Shown piece by piece: positions 1-13,741 of a DNA stretch of 64,000 nucleotides. The position numbers and the translations under genes are program-made. Position 1 is the first letter of the stretch. Each line of letters starts with the position of its first letter. The notes below the pieces were generated by a model. It saw only the letters and a program-made list of their open reading frames with translations. It was not told the DNA's origin and made no database searches. This stretch comes from Latrodectus hesperus (Eukaryota > Arthropoda > Arachnida > Araneae > Theridiidae), in contig CM075855.1 in the NCBI GenBank assembly GCA_037975125.1, positions 79,229,445 through 79,293,444 of the forward strand, given 5' to 3'.

Positions 1-150
1 ACAAAATTACAATTATTTTGAAAACTATCGAATATTTTAAATAAAATCAACCTCTAGATTTTAAATATTTTTATTCTTTGTAGACAAATCTCAAACTTCA
101 ATATTTTTAATTATATTAGTAACAAACAAATAAAGCTTAGAAGCACTCAC

Positions 151-3100
151 CAAAATGTATGACGACACCGACAGGTAACTGGTTGAGAATCAACATACTG
201 TACAGCAATGACAAAATTGCATTCAGGTTGTGGACACCAGCGCAATAACCTATTACACTTAAAAGGAACATAGTATGTATTAAATAAGTTCTAATAATAA
301 CCATTATTAAGTTTAATGCAAGCATTTAATTAATACATTACAAACTCAAATAACAAATCTCTTAATATTAAAGAAATTTTCCACATAAAAATCTGGAGCA
401 AACTAAATAAATTGATTGTGAATAATATTTTAATATGACCTCTCATTTAACTGATCAAACTTTTAACTATAATGAAAATAAGAGATATTTAACTGTACAA
501 TAAGAAAAGAGAAACAAGTAATTCAAATATAGCATGCATACACAAAAGCATTATGATACAATACTGATTGGTAATGTAGAGTAAAAAACTATACATATTT
601 TTCCTAAATTTTTCTACCCATTTTTTGTCATTTATATCTTTTTAGAAAAAAAAATAATTCAAAATATTTAGTCTTAAAAGTGTAAAAGAATATTGTCCAA
701 AGTAAATTAAATATTATGAAAAAATGGGAAATTTATATGTTTATCATAGTATACTTTTTGATCATAAGGAATACAACGGTAGAGAAAAACATGATGCCAA
801 ATAACTAAATTCAAATAATTTTAACAAATTGACTTTAAGCAAGGAAGTAGACAAAACAAATGATGTAATATCAAAAATTTTACAGAAATGACTTGAGTTA
901 AAAAGAAAAATTAGTTCTTGATTGTGTCACTTAGAAATTAATAAAAATAGCTTACATTATCTTTTAAAAAAAAAAAAAAAAAAAACAACTTAATTCTAGT
1001 TCTAAATAAAAAAATGTTTAAAATTACAAAAAAAAAAAAAGGAAAGGACTGACATTTTCTAAAAACATGAAGGGGTAATTAATATTGAGGAACTATATAA
1101 ATTACAAAATAAATAACATTCAACAAACTAATATTAAAAGTAAATGCAAAAGAAGTCTTCACACAGGGAGTAAGGATACCAAAAAATTTATTCACTAGTT
1201 TAAAGATAATAAATGTAATATTTTTTAAATTTTAAGTAATATAGAAAATATAAAAAAATAAAGTAAATACATTAAAAGTGACATAGGAAAAATGTTAATT
1301 TAAGAAATACATAAAATTAATTGCAAATTGATTTTTCTAACTTGAAAAATGACAAAAACCATTTTTAAAAAAATTACAAACTATAAATTTAACAAAATGA
1401 AATGAAAGTTTCATTTTAGTATTTTTTGTCACTAAGCAACAGTTTACTTCTTAAAAAATAAGATTAAAAGTTTTCAAAATGAGCACATTTTAACTTTGCA
1501 AAAAGGTGTTAAAAATAAATAGTTACCTCGACAAAACTGTTAGTAATGAGATGCTGATACTTAAGTTTTACTTTAGGATCTGTTATAAGATTCCTGGAAA
1601 AAAAATCATTATACAATCAAATTAGTACTGCTATTTCAAAACTAACAAAATATAATACACAAGTAAATATATGCATAAGCTACTATATACACTCAACTGA
1701 CAGAAAAATTATTGCAGGTTTAGGACTAGTTATTGAAGCCCTTTTTTGTATATAAGGGTTTAATAAAACAGAAACTAAAAACTTGAAAAGTGTTTTCAAC
1801 CATAACAAATATCCATAACCGATGTAGGATTTAGACTTGTGAACTGTTGAAATGAGAGTTAAGGTAGCTAACCATTCAGCTACTATCTAGCAAAATTAGT
1901 ATTTGATCACTTATACAAATAAAGACAAGCCTCCCATCAATTATACAATGGAGTATAGGGCTTATATAAGATAACAGGAGTTTGGCAAAGTTATTATACT
2001 GATACCATTGCTGTTATAATGACAGTTAAAGATAAGTGACTTTGAAATGACATTATAAGTTGGTGCACGAGAAATGGGATATTTCTTTCGTAGTGATAAA
2101 ATTTAAATTTTTGCGCATGACAATTTCATTAATGAACTGTGAATAGCAACTATCTAGTCAAGTATCAAACTGCAGATAATTGAAAAATAGATATCAAAAT
2201 AAAGAAATCAGTAACTGACTAAAAATCTTAAACAAGATTTGTCATGCAACACTTCCTCAAATTCCATTGGGTTTCAATACTGGAGACAGTATGCAAACTG
2301 TAAAGCAGAACATTAAAGGCTTTCGGCTTTAAGCTAAAGTAGATGCTATAATAGTGTGGAACATATGCTGCTGTCATGACATGGAGCCCTTGACATCTAA
2401 AGATAAACCTAACTGGTTGTTATTGTTATCTCATGCTAGGTTGGCAATATGGGGTGCACTGCTCCATTTTCCCAACTGAACCGTAATTTGCTATGGAGTC
2501 TGACTTTCTTAGTGCACACATGTCACAGGTACCCATTTATAGGGTAGGCAACCAATCACAACCCATTCATACAAAGAAAGGACAAAGACAAGAGAGAGAA
2601 AAACTGTACATCCATACTCGAACCGGGTTTCAAACCCAGGAACTCCCAATCTGCAGTCAGGCATAAACCACTAGACAGGGTGGGCAGCAACCTAACTGGT
2701 GATAAATATATATACCTAACCATCAACACCTATGCCTATTGAGCATTCTGACCAATTCTGGCAATTCCAGCATGGAAACGAGACAATATCAAAAGTTAAA
2801 CCAGGATTATTCCTTTAACTTTAGTTGATACATCAAAGGATTGTATAGCAATTTTTTCCTCCACATTTAAATCAGTGAGTGTGAATATATATTTATACAT
2901 ACACGTATGTGCATTAAAAACGATATACATTTCTTGAATTTTCAGAAAATAAATACAAATATTGATTTAATATTTAATAAAATTTTGAATGGTATAAACT
3001 TATAAAAGGAGAAAATCTAAGTCATCAGTTTTCACAATAATTAATTACACACAAATCTATTATCATAATTTCAAAGAAATGCATTTTAATAGATTTTGAG

Positions 3101-6100
3101 TGATTTGAATATGTGTTTCAGTTATTGGCAACAGTTCACGTTAGTTAATTTTGATTTCCACTGCAAAAGCAAGTCCAATATACAATATAAGTTTCTAATT
3201 TTTGACAGTGATGTTTAGTGATAAAGTAATTTCTCTAGCACACTTAACCTTTCTTAATGAAATAAAATATTCAGACATTGCATGAAAAATTATATTTTAG
3301 AGAACAGCTTCTTGTTAATTTTATATACAATTTGAGCAACTTATATAATTTTATATTCCCCTTATCCATTAATCTTCTTCTTCTTTGTGCAGATTATAAT
3401 ATAAATATAAGGAACTATAGAAATAGATTGTTTATTAAAGTTTATACAAGGAATAACTTCTGAAATTCATGAATGAAATATAATCTCATTTTTCAACATT
3501 AAAACGAAACATGGACATTGAATTTCAAATGCATATTGCAATAAAGACTTTTGATATCTTATATACAATTTGGTTTGATTCGCTTGTTGCTGAACAAAAA
3601 TCTTTTGATCAAGGTGGCTAATTAGACCAGGACCAACAGTTTAAAGTGGATTCTGAACTACTACAAACACCTAAGTCAAGAATGCTAATCATTCAGCTAC
3701 CAGATTGGCTGCCTTATACATAAGAGCATGGACATTTGCAAATGATAATTCCTTTCTTTAAAGCATTTTCTGTTTGATTCACAGATACATTTGTATCTTT
3801 TAAAAAAATTGAGTCTTTATAACTTATAAATAGCTGGTCATACAATTTTTTTCAACTTAAATCACTTAACATTTACTATTTATTACTTGGTGCTCACCAT
3901 TTCCTTATAACCTAACCTAATACAAATAGACTTCATCACAAAAAGCCCACAAATCAATTTTCTACAATTTACAATATTATAAAAAACATAAAATATTTTA
4001 TATATGCCATTTTTTATTTTAATTACTACAACATTGGTACTTTGGTTTGTTTGTCGCTCAATGGTCAGTTTTTGCACACGAGGGCTAATTAGACCGGGAC
4101 TTATAGTTTAAAGTGGATTCCGAACCACTACAAACACCCATGCCCAAAGTGGGATTTGAACCCATGAACGGTTGAACCGAAGGCATACAACATTGGTACA
4201 GACACAAAGAATTCTATATTATATCAGGCAGAAGCTAACAAAACTAAATTAATAATTTGCATACTATTAAAGTTTGTATCATTTATAATCAATTAAAAAA
4301 TGGGGCACAACTTTAAAAGATCTTTCATGTAATCCAATAAAACTAAATCAATAATGCAAATAAAATACACTGGGCTTTTAAGCAGGGATCAATAACTGAG
4401 AAATAATATTAAATCAATAATTTGAATAACACAACTTCTCATAATTATTTGTTTATAATTAATCAGTATAAAATACATACTTCAAAATTCAAATACAGTG
4501 TCTGATTTAACTAGCAAGACAAATTAGTTATAACATACAATATAAAGTGTTAAATAAATTCACCAAATCTTTTGTAATACTTTCATCAGATGTTGATTAC
4601 CTAAAACTGGGAATTTAAAACTGTCACATTCATTTTCACTTCACATCTTTACTGTTCATTTGCAACAAATAGAAGGAAACATTTAACTTCAAACTTATAT
4701 TAATCATTTGAAATTTCCAATAAGCACTGGTTTTAAGTACTTCCAATTTCACATTAAATAAACTGATAAACTTAAATTTCAAGCTTATGACTTTATCAAT
4801 ATACAATTTTAATTTCTAAAACTTTAATACTAATATTCCATTAGATGTAAAGGTTGCTAAAATTGTAACCAACATTAAAATCATATAACTTTATATGATA
4901 TCCAAATCAATTAACACACAATTTAAAGTTTGCCATATGAAGAGAGACCAACTAGGATTTGTAACCTTATGATTTGGTACAGTATTTCACTCTTTGTGAT
5001 AGAGAAGGCTCAGAGTGTAACCAATTGAACTATACTATAACATTCCTAATCATTTATAATATACTCATAAAATTCAAATTGAACCACTAAGTATTCCAAC
5101 CTTCTAAGCATATTTTTCAACAAGATTAAAATTCACAAATCAAATCCTGCATTGTTGTCCAGAAATTGTTTGTAAAGAAAATTTTCATTCTAAACGAATG
5201 CCTGAATCACAACATAAGTTCTAAAGCAAAAAACTTACATGACAGTTTGGTCATCAACAAGAATGTCGCAACCATGAGCAGCACAAGCAATTATCTGAAA
5301 GAGATGAAAATTAAGAAAGTAAATTTAAGAGGAGGCAATCAGAACTATTACTTACTCTGCTTAAACATAACTGACAAATTATAGTAGAAAAGAGTAAAAA
5401 GAGGAAGACAAGAAATTTCAGAGAACAATAATCCTTGGTTTCATTGAATAGATAACACATTGTTAGCCATTAGTATATAAATTGTTAGCAAATAAATCAT
5501 TAGCAATCACTAAAACTTACTTATTTTCTCAATTTACTGTTAAATTACTCATAAATTTTCAAAATAGAATAATTTTTTCTATTTAATAAGATACAATCAC
5601 ATTTACAAGTAATAAGTATGATACAGTAAGAATATTTTCATTGCTGTAAATCTGAAATATTTTAACATTGTACAAAAAATAAAAAATATATAAAAAAGTT
5701 TAGTTTCATTTTTTACATACACAAAACTTTATTTGCAAATTTTTAGCCAGAATTTCATGAAGAAATAAAAATGGTAACTTAAATTTGATAGTGGATAACT
5801 GAACAATTCAAATTATTGTAAGGTTTTTTTGAGCATCCACAATATTTTGCTTCAATGGAAAATTATTTCATTAATAATAAATGAAGAAACATTGGAAACC
5901 AACTAAATACCAATGATGACATACATATCTAGCACAAATATACTAAATATCACCTATTGTGAAACAATGGTTAGGATCAAACATCCAAACACAAAATGTA
6001 TTATCAGGACTAAATTAGAGTAGGTCAATAACATACAATAATTAGGAATATAACATCTTACCTGACACATTCCTTGGTCCATAATCTTGCTTGTAAGGTA

Positions 6101-9100
6101 CTCTTTCCAACACTCTGTGCAAAAACGATGCCCACATGCAATACCTGTCATCATCTATAAGAAATCATTAGATCTATTAGTGATTTTACAAAAACAAAGA
6201 GTTAAATTTATTAAATCAAGCATGAATATAACAAGGTAAAAAACTTCCAGGAAAAATTTAAGATTAGATTAATTTAATGAACAAGTCTAAAATGTTCTTT
6301 TAATTACATTTGTAATCTATTGATTACATGGGCCCAAATTATTTATTTTTCTTGCAAAACTTATTAAGCCAATAGCACATATGATTTTGAAATAAGATCT
6401 GGTTGACACTCAGTAAAACTGCACAATGTGTGAAATAATTTGATGGGTTGGAAAAGTTTAAAGTTAGTTCTGAATTTTCTTCAAACAAACAAAAGACACA
6501 GAGAGAAAGCTATCAGAATTCCCAAATGTCCTGCATATCAAAACAAAGGACTTATGTTTCACATTTCACTCAGATAAATACTGATCTGAAAATGTAGGAT
6601 AAGAAATATTTTAGAAAAAATAAACAGAAGGCTTAGAAATTTGTCTGTAGTAATATGGTTAATGTACATACATTCAATGAAATATTGTTAGTAAAAATGT
6701 TTAAAACATTAATGACACATGAAAATATAATGAGTATTTAAAACCATTAAATTACCCATGCATAGAAACATGATAAAACATCACACAGTTCAGTATATGT
6801 ATTCCAATTATCATTCATTATAAATTTCACTTAACTTAAATGATTATCATCTTATTTTATGTTTTAACTAAACAAAAATATAAGAAAGTTTTAAATTTAG
6901 TTTATTCAACCAACTTAAAATTTTTATTTTGATGGCTATTATTTACAATGATTATTATATTTTAATAAATGATTTTAAAAATTACTTACTTTCAAATATT
7001 TCTTACAGTAAGCTTTTATAATTACATCAAGTTTCCAATAAATGTTTACCTAATGCTTGAAGAAATATAATTATTGTAAATTTTAAATCTTTGTAAGTTT
7101 TTCCTGTGGGCAGAAAGTGTAAAACTGCACATAATCAATCAAAAGGACTCAAACAGGTGACTACATGAATATTCTTTATAAATAATGGTGTTATCCCTGG
7201 AACCAGGGGGTATGCGTACCTCTCTGGGGCTTGAGCTAGCCACCAGGCGCGTAGGCAGGTGGTGGATAGCCGAAAGTCCTGTAGGAATAACAGGATAACC
7301 TCGAATATTGAATAAGAGGCCGCGAACCAGCTCCCGTAAACCCTGGTGTTATGCGTTCCGTGCCTAGGGCTAATTGGCACCGCGGTATTGGGGTCTTAAC
7401 GGAGCCTCTAGTTGCCTGGCGAACTTCTAGAGTAATTTGCCTTGCCCAGTAACTCAGGCAATGCTGGGTGGACTTATATTACCTGAGCTTTTTAATTGTT
7501 ATCTTGTGGCTGAAAAGACACAAGTAATAACAAACCTTTCTGCATTTGCAGGTGAAGCCTCTGAAGTAGACCTTCCTGAAAAAGACAAGGGAACTCAGAG
7601 GCAATCTTGTAAAGGGGCAGTTATAAATCCTTCGCTTGAGGTAGAAATGACCTCTAAACCATCTTCTTCTGGTGAAAGTCGGGAAGCTATCTCTAGCATG
7701 TCTGACTTTCTGACCAGATGGGACTGTTTCAGCAAGACCTTATCTGCTGGAAATGTCATGCGCAAGGGGAAACGGCAGAGCATATCATTTATGAATGTGA
7801 GGCTCTTGCCCTCCCTAGATTAACTTCTTTAGGCGTCATCCATACTAGAGAGTTACACCTAGACTCCATTAAAGGGTTATCGGACTTTATTAATAAAGTG
7901 GGTGACCCGAGCAAATGGAACTAGGAAGCATTGGGTTTGGAGTTAATGGTACAAAATGCTGATAAAAGCAGAGGTGCCCAATGACATACAAACCCAATTC
8001 TAAGAAGAAGAAGATGGTGTTATCGCATCCAACAAATTTTCATAGTTATTCATTTATTCTCAGTAATTTAAGTAATCCTTATTTGACAAGTATATTTCTT
8101 TAATCAAATTATGATATGACAAAAGTTCAGTGCAGTAAAAAGCAATTCTTTGCTCATTTCCTTTTCTTATCGTTTTTCTTTTTATTATCACATTCCTGAC
8201 CAACAGACAACAATACTTCTGCCTTAATTAATTCTTATTAAACACATTTCTAATATACATAGAATAAAGCAAAATAACAAAAATAAAAATTTAATGACAG
8301 AAATCAACAAAAAGTTAGTATACAAATAACAGAGAAGCAATGAATACTTAACACTTATAAATGTCAAGTCATTAAACTAACTGAATAATTTTTGTTATTT
8401 TATAAAATTTTGCAATAAATATTGAAAAAAGGCGCTCTTGAAAACAGCTATTATCTTTTAGCAATGCTTCTTAAGCATTTAAAGATTTCTTTTATTGATA
8501 GGCAAAACTGAAAAGGTGAATTTTGCCAAATATGGACTTAATTACTTTATACCTTCTTAAAAAAATCCAAACTGAAAATCATCTGTAATGTGTGGCAGCT
8601 AGCTCTAAAGTTTTTGAGTAAAAATAAGGGGCAAGAAAAAATGTTTACAAGTTTTGATAAAATTAAATACACAAAAACAATATATAATTTTTAAGAGAAT
8701 AAAATTCTATCCTTCTACATACAGATCCACTATGTACTTAGTCTTTAACTTACATTGCGAGGAATATTCATTAAACATATTTCACATTCTTCTGTTCGAA
8801 CTCCAAACCGGGAATCCTAAATATTAAAAGAGAAAAAATTTTAATTACTTATTTGTGTTACAGACTATACAATATTTACAATTACAATTTTTTTTCAGTT
8901 TATATAAACACACAATGAAAGTCAATGATATTACTCAATATTATCAGTTAACTTTAATGTGAAGTATACAATGCATATAATTTTTCAAATTGTCCACTTA
9001 GTAATAATTTATCTCAAACTTTTTAAAATGTATCAATGATAATATTATAATAAAAGACTTTTAAAAAAAACTGCAATTGTTAAATTCCCATTGCCTATAA

Positions 9101-12100
9101 TGATTTCAATAAGACTTTGTAAAAAGTAAAAGTTGGTTATAAGACTAGCCTGTCTCTGCATCACAGGAGCAATCTCCACCACGCCAACCAGAGCATTGGA
9201 GGTTGTGTTGGATCTGACTCCCTTGGACATCTTCATATGCAGCGTTGCAAGATTGAATGCATATAGAATGAAGCTGCAAAACCACTGGTATGACCAGCCT
9301 GTTGCCAAAGGGCATCACCAGGAAATTTCAAGACCCTATTTTTCTGATGCCATCTGACATCATGGAAAAAACATACATGTTTGACAAGACATTTGATGTA
9401 GTTTTTCCAACTAGAGAGGAATGGGATAACAACATGTTTGGAACTAAAACAGGAGATCTAATCTGGTACACAGATGGATCACTGAAGAACAGCCTCTCAG
9501 GTCTGGGAGTTTGTGGCGTGTCACCAAGAATCAGCTTGTCTGTAAGCCTTGGGCGATACGCTTCGGTCTTCCAGGCAGAAGTTTTGGCCATTATCCACTG
9601 TCTGCGACTGAATATGAAGAAGGGCTACTACGATAAGCGGATTCTCATTTTCAGTGACAGTCAAGCCGCTTTAAAAGCGCTTAATTCCTTCGAAATCAAA
9701 TCTAAAATGATTCTGGAGTGTAGAAACCTTCTTACAGAACTGGCAACTAGAAACAGGGTGATCCTTGTATGGGTGCCAGGGCATAAAGGTATCGAAGGCA
9801 ATGAAAAGGCTGATGAGCTTGCTAAACAAGGATCGTCTTTTGTTCCCATTGGTCCAGAACCTTTTTGTGGGATCAATTTGAAGACCGCAAAAACCAATGT
9901 TCGCAGATGGGAAAAACGGAAGATGTATGAAGCTTGGCTCAAATCTCCTGGTCAAACCCACGCTAAAGGTATGATCTGTAGGTCATCAGCGAGGATTTCC
10001 TATGAAATTCTTAGATGCTCTAGGCAGAAGATACGTTTAATCGTAGGCTTCATAACTGGGCACTACTATTTCAGAAAACATCTCCATAAAATGGGACTTT
10101 CAGCAAGATCCTATCTGCAGGAAATGTCATATGCAAGAGGAAACGGCCAAGCATATCATTTATGAATGCGAGGCTCTTGCCCTCCCTAGATTAACCTCTT
10201 TAGGCATCATCCATACTAGAGAGTTACACCTAGATTCCATTAAAGGGTTATCAGACTTTATTAATAAAGTGGGTGATCCGAGCAAATGGAACTAAGAAAC
10301 ATTGGGTTTGGAGTTAACAGTACAAAATGCTGATAAAAGCAGAGGTGCTCAATGACATACAAACCCAACTCGAAGAAGAAGAAGAAGAAGAAAAGTTGGT
10401 TATTATGAATCTTAAATATTAGCTAAAAATTGGAAAATTCATAATCAATATGTACTATTATTAAAAGTAGAAAAGAATGAAATATTTTTGTAATTTACAG
10501 TTAGAAACAATATGCTACATATTCTTAACCAAATTTTTTCTTTTTTTAATTTTATACAGAAATAACATATTTTAACTCATGAAAACTAGAAATTACAAGG
10601 ATACTAAAGATCAAATCTTTATTGAGAAGATAAAAAAAATTCTAATATATGAAAAAGACACGCTTTCAAAAACTAGAACCTGTAAAAAACCTCAATATTG
10701 TAACTCTTTTAAACTTCTATCCATTTTTTTTCCAATAAAAGTATGAAAACAGCTGTATATTACATAGAACTGATGTAAATTTGTGCAGAATATTTCCTTA
10801 ACACATGAAATAATATAGAAGCACATGAAATATAGGACTTGTTTGACAACTTGCTAAATGTCTTTTAAAACACATAATAAAGTAAAATTGTTAATTTACA
10901 TTTTTGTAATATTTACAGAAATATTAATTTACGTTTCTGTAAATTGTGTGAGAAATATTTAATACACATTTAGTATATAAAAATATTTTAAATATAAATT
11001 TTTTAAATAAAACCAAGAAAGATGTAAAATAAATGCAAATTCATAACTCATAAAAAATATCACCTTACTTTAGGTTGATTTGGTGGCTTCTTATATGGAT
11101 TAATTATATGGGCTTCTTTAAACAAAGCTTCTTGATCACCATCATAATACCTATAAATTAAGCATTTTAAATAATTCAAATGACATACAACATAAAAATA
11201 TTTATTACCAAAATAACAATTATTACTTAACAAAGCATCAAAGAATACTTAACAGATTTTAAACAACTGGTTATTTGGAGTCTTATAGATTTGCATAGTG
11301 TAACAATTTTATAGATATAGTTTTGTGTAAGCATTTGTTAAACATGTTCTCTTCGAATCTATAGACAAGCTTAATATTCTTTTGTTTCACAGTAAGAGAA
11401 TAAACTAATATTAAACAGAAAGATTTTTTAAACATATTATTGCCACTACTATAATATTTATTCCATATTTAATAAATTTTATTCATTTGTTTTTAAGATA
11501 CAAATGAATGCATCAAATTTGAACATCTTAAATTTTAATGAGCAAATACAATAAAGAAATGTCTTATTTTTTTTATATATATTTTCTTAAAAAGTAAATT
11601 TTACCATTCCATTACACTGGCACAGATGATAAATTCATCAAATGGTACTGCCTATTCCAATTGAGAATGTCAGATGCTTTAAAAATTTGATCCCTTTAAA
11701 ATATTCAAAATGTTAGTTGAAATACTTTTAGTGTGTTCGAAACCTTCAAAATTATTAAATTTTTCAATTCAAACAAATTTATGTTAATCAAATGGAATTT
11801 GGTTTAAATAGAAAGGGGAAAAAAAAACTAATTGCTATAGTAGTACTGTGAAAGTAGTAGTACTAAGTGAAATTGGATCCACAAAAATGTAAGAATGAAA
11901 AAATATAACAATTTGTAGCATTTTCCAGCTGAAATGATTCTAGCAGTTTATAATAATAACACACTTTTAGCAGAAGAAAAAATATTATTCAAATACATTA
12001 AATTGCAATTGCCAAGTGATTGGTTATTTTATTTAACACAATATATTAATTTAAAAGGGTTATTAAACAGATGTCACAAAGTGATGATTTCTTTAAGTAT

Positions 12101-13705
12101 TCTTATAAAATTTATTAACTACAAGACCAAAAATATGAGAAAAATTTTATAGTTGAACAAGATTATATTGCACATGAACATCTTAAGTTATGTAACTAAA
12201 AATGAGATAAAGGGATAATTTTCATCCTATAATCTAAATAACAAATATATATATTACAACAAGAAAATAAAAGTTTCAACACTTTGAAACTATTACTAAT
12301 TTACTTGAAAAGTCTAATTTTTAACCAATAATTTATTACACTTAAAAATTAAAATTGTAAACTTTATAACACCCATTTTTAAAATTATCAAAAATAAGAG
12401 TAAATCAAATAAGACACAAGAATTGTAAATATAGATCAAAGAATTATATTCTTTGAAGATATGAACACCACTATACGAAGAAATTTATTCTGACAAGACA
12501 AGTTAGTAATTTGGTTTAATTTGTGACTAAGCCAATGGATAGGATTCATTCAATGGCAATTAATAAAAATAAAATATTCATAAGTGAAACAAATTATATC
12601 AAAACCTTTCATAAAGTAAAAGAATGGCATTAGGTATTAACCCTTTGACGCACGTAATATTTTTTTTAAATTTTAAACTAAAGAATTTTAAAAATTGAAT
12701 GTTATGATCCCACAGACAAATAATATATGAATTTAATAAAATCTACATCTACCCATTTATCTGTGGGTGGTGGTCGCATAGCGCGACCAGCGCGCGTCTA
12801 GGACCTTGATACTTACTGAGTTAGCAGGGGAAAAAACTTACCTTGTTTCGTACGCGCTTTCAATAAATGATGATTATTGCAAACTTCTTAGATAGTTTGT
12901 ATTTAAAATGCAGTATATTATTTTTTTACAATATTTTACAAAGTAAAGAGTAGTAAAAGTGAAAAATTAAACATTTATATAATTTAGTTGCTATAAAAAC
13001 ACGTCGATACTGAATTTAGAATCCTCATTTAGCAGGTACAGTTTTTTTTAAATGTCGATTAGAAAAAAGTTATTTCTTGTGAAACTGTTCAAAGCATCTT
13101 TTATCTTTTTGATACATGCATAAACCAACATTGCAAGTTTCACACATGTATCTTGTTCTGTGAGGTTTCTCCTTTGTGCTACAAAATGCGCACCGCAGTG
13201 GTTTGCATTTTATTGGCATGTGTTCAGCATTCTTTAATCTTTTTGTTCTGGAACATGAGGTTTGTGGCTTTTTATACATGCGGAGCTTGATATTTTTATT
13301 TTGGGAACAGATCCTTTATTTCCCATTGAAATCAAACTACTGATGATGTCCATTCTGAATAACTTTAGTACTTTTAAGTTTGGATCACTTTCTGGAAGCA
13401 TTCGATATATAATAAAGGAATTTACAATAGTGACATCAATAAAATGGAAGAAATTCGATGCCACCATTTTTTACTTTTCCGATCAATTTCATATAAGCTT
13501 TTCAATTGATCAAAATAGTCCACATACCCCATATTTTGATTGTAATCCTTTTCTTCAAATAAAGCCAATGCCTCAGCTATTCCAAGCCCTTTGCGACGCA
13601 TTTTAAATTTGAACAGTAGAAGAAAATATTTACACACAGTTAAAATATATTGCTATTAATTATTTTAAATTTAAATAAAACTTTTACGTAAATACTATTT
13701 TCGAT

Positions 13706-13741
<36 letters not shown>

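Noticed and set aside
137..325. 62-codon minus-strand frame as a small membrane protein
   Set aside because: It is the wrong frame over the real ari-1 exon 151-257, whose correct frame gives [13 protein letters not shown].
7437..7823. 128-codon plus-strand open frame as a host gene
   Set aside because: It is a fusion across the deletion junction of non-LTR copy 1; its first half is ORF1 and its second half reads the 3' end in the wrong frame.
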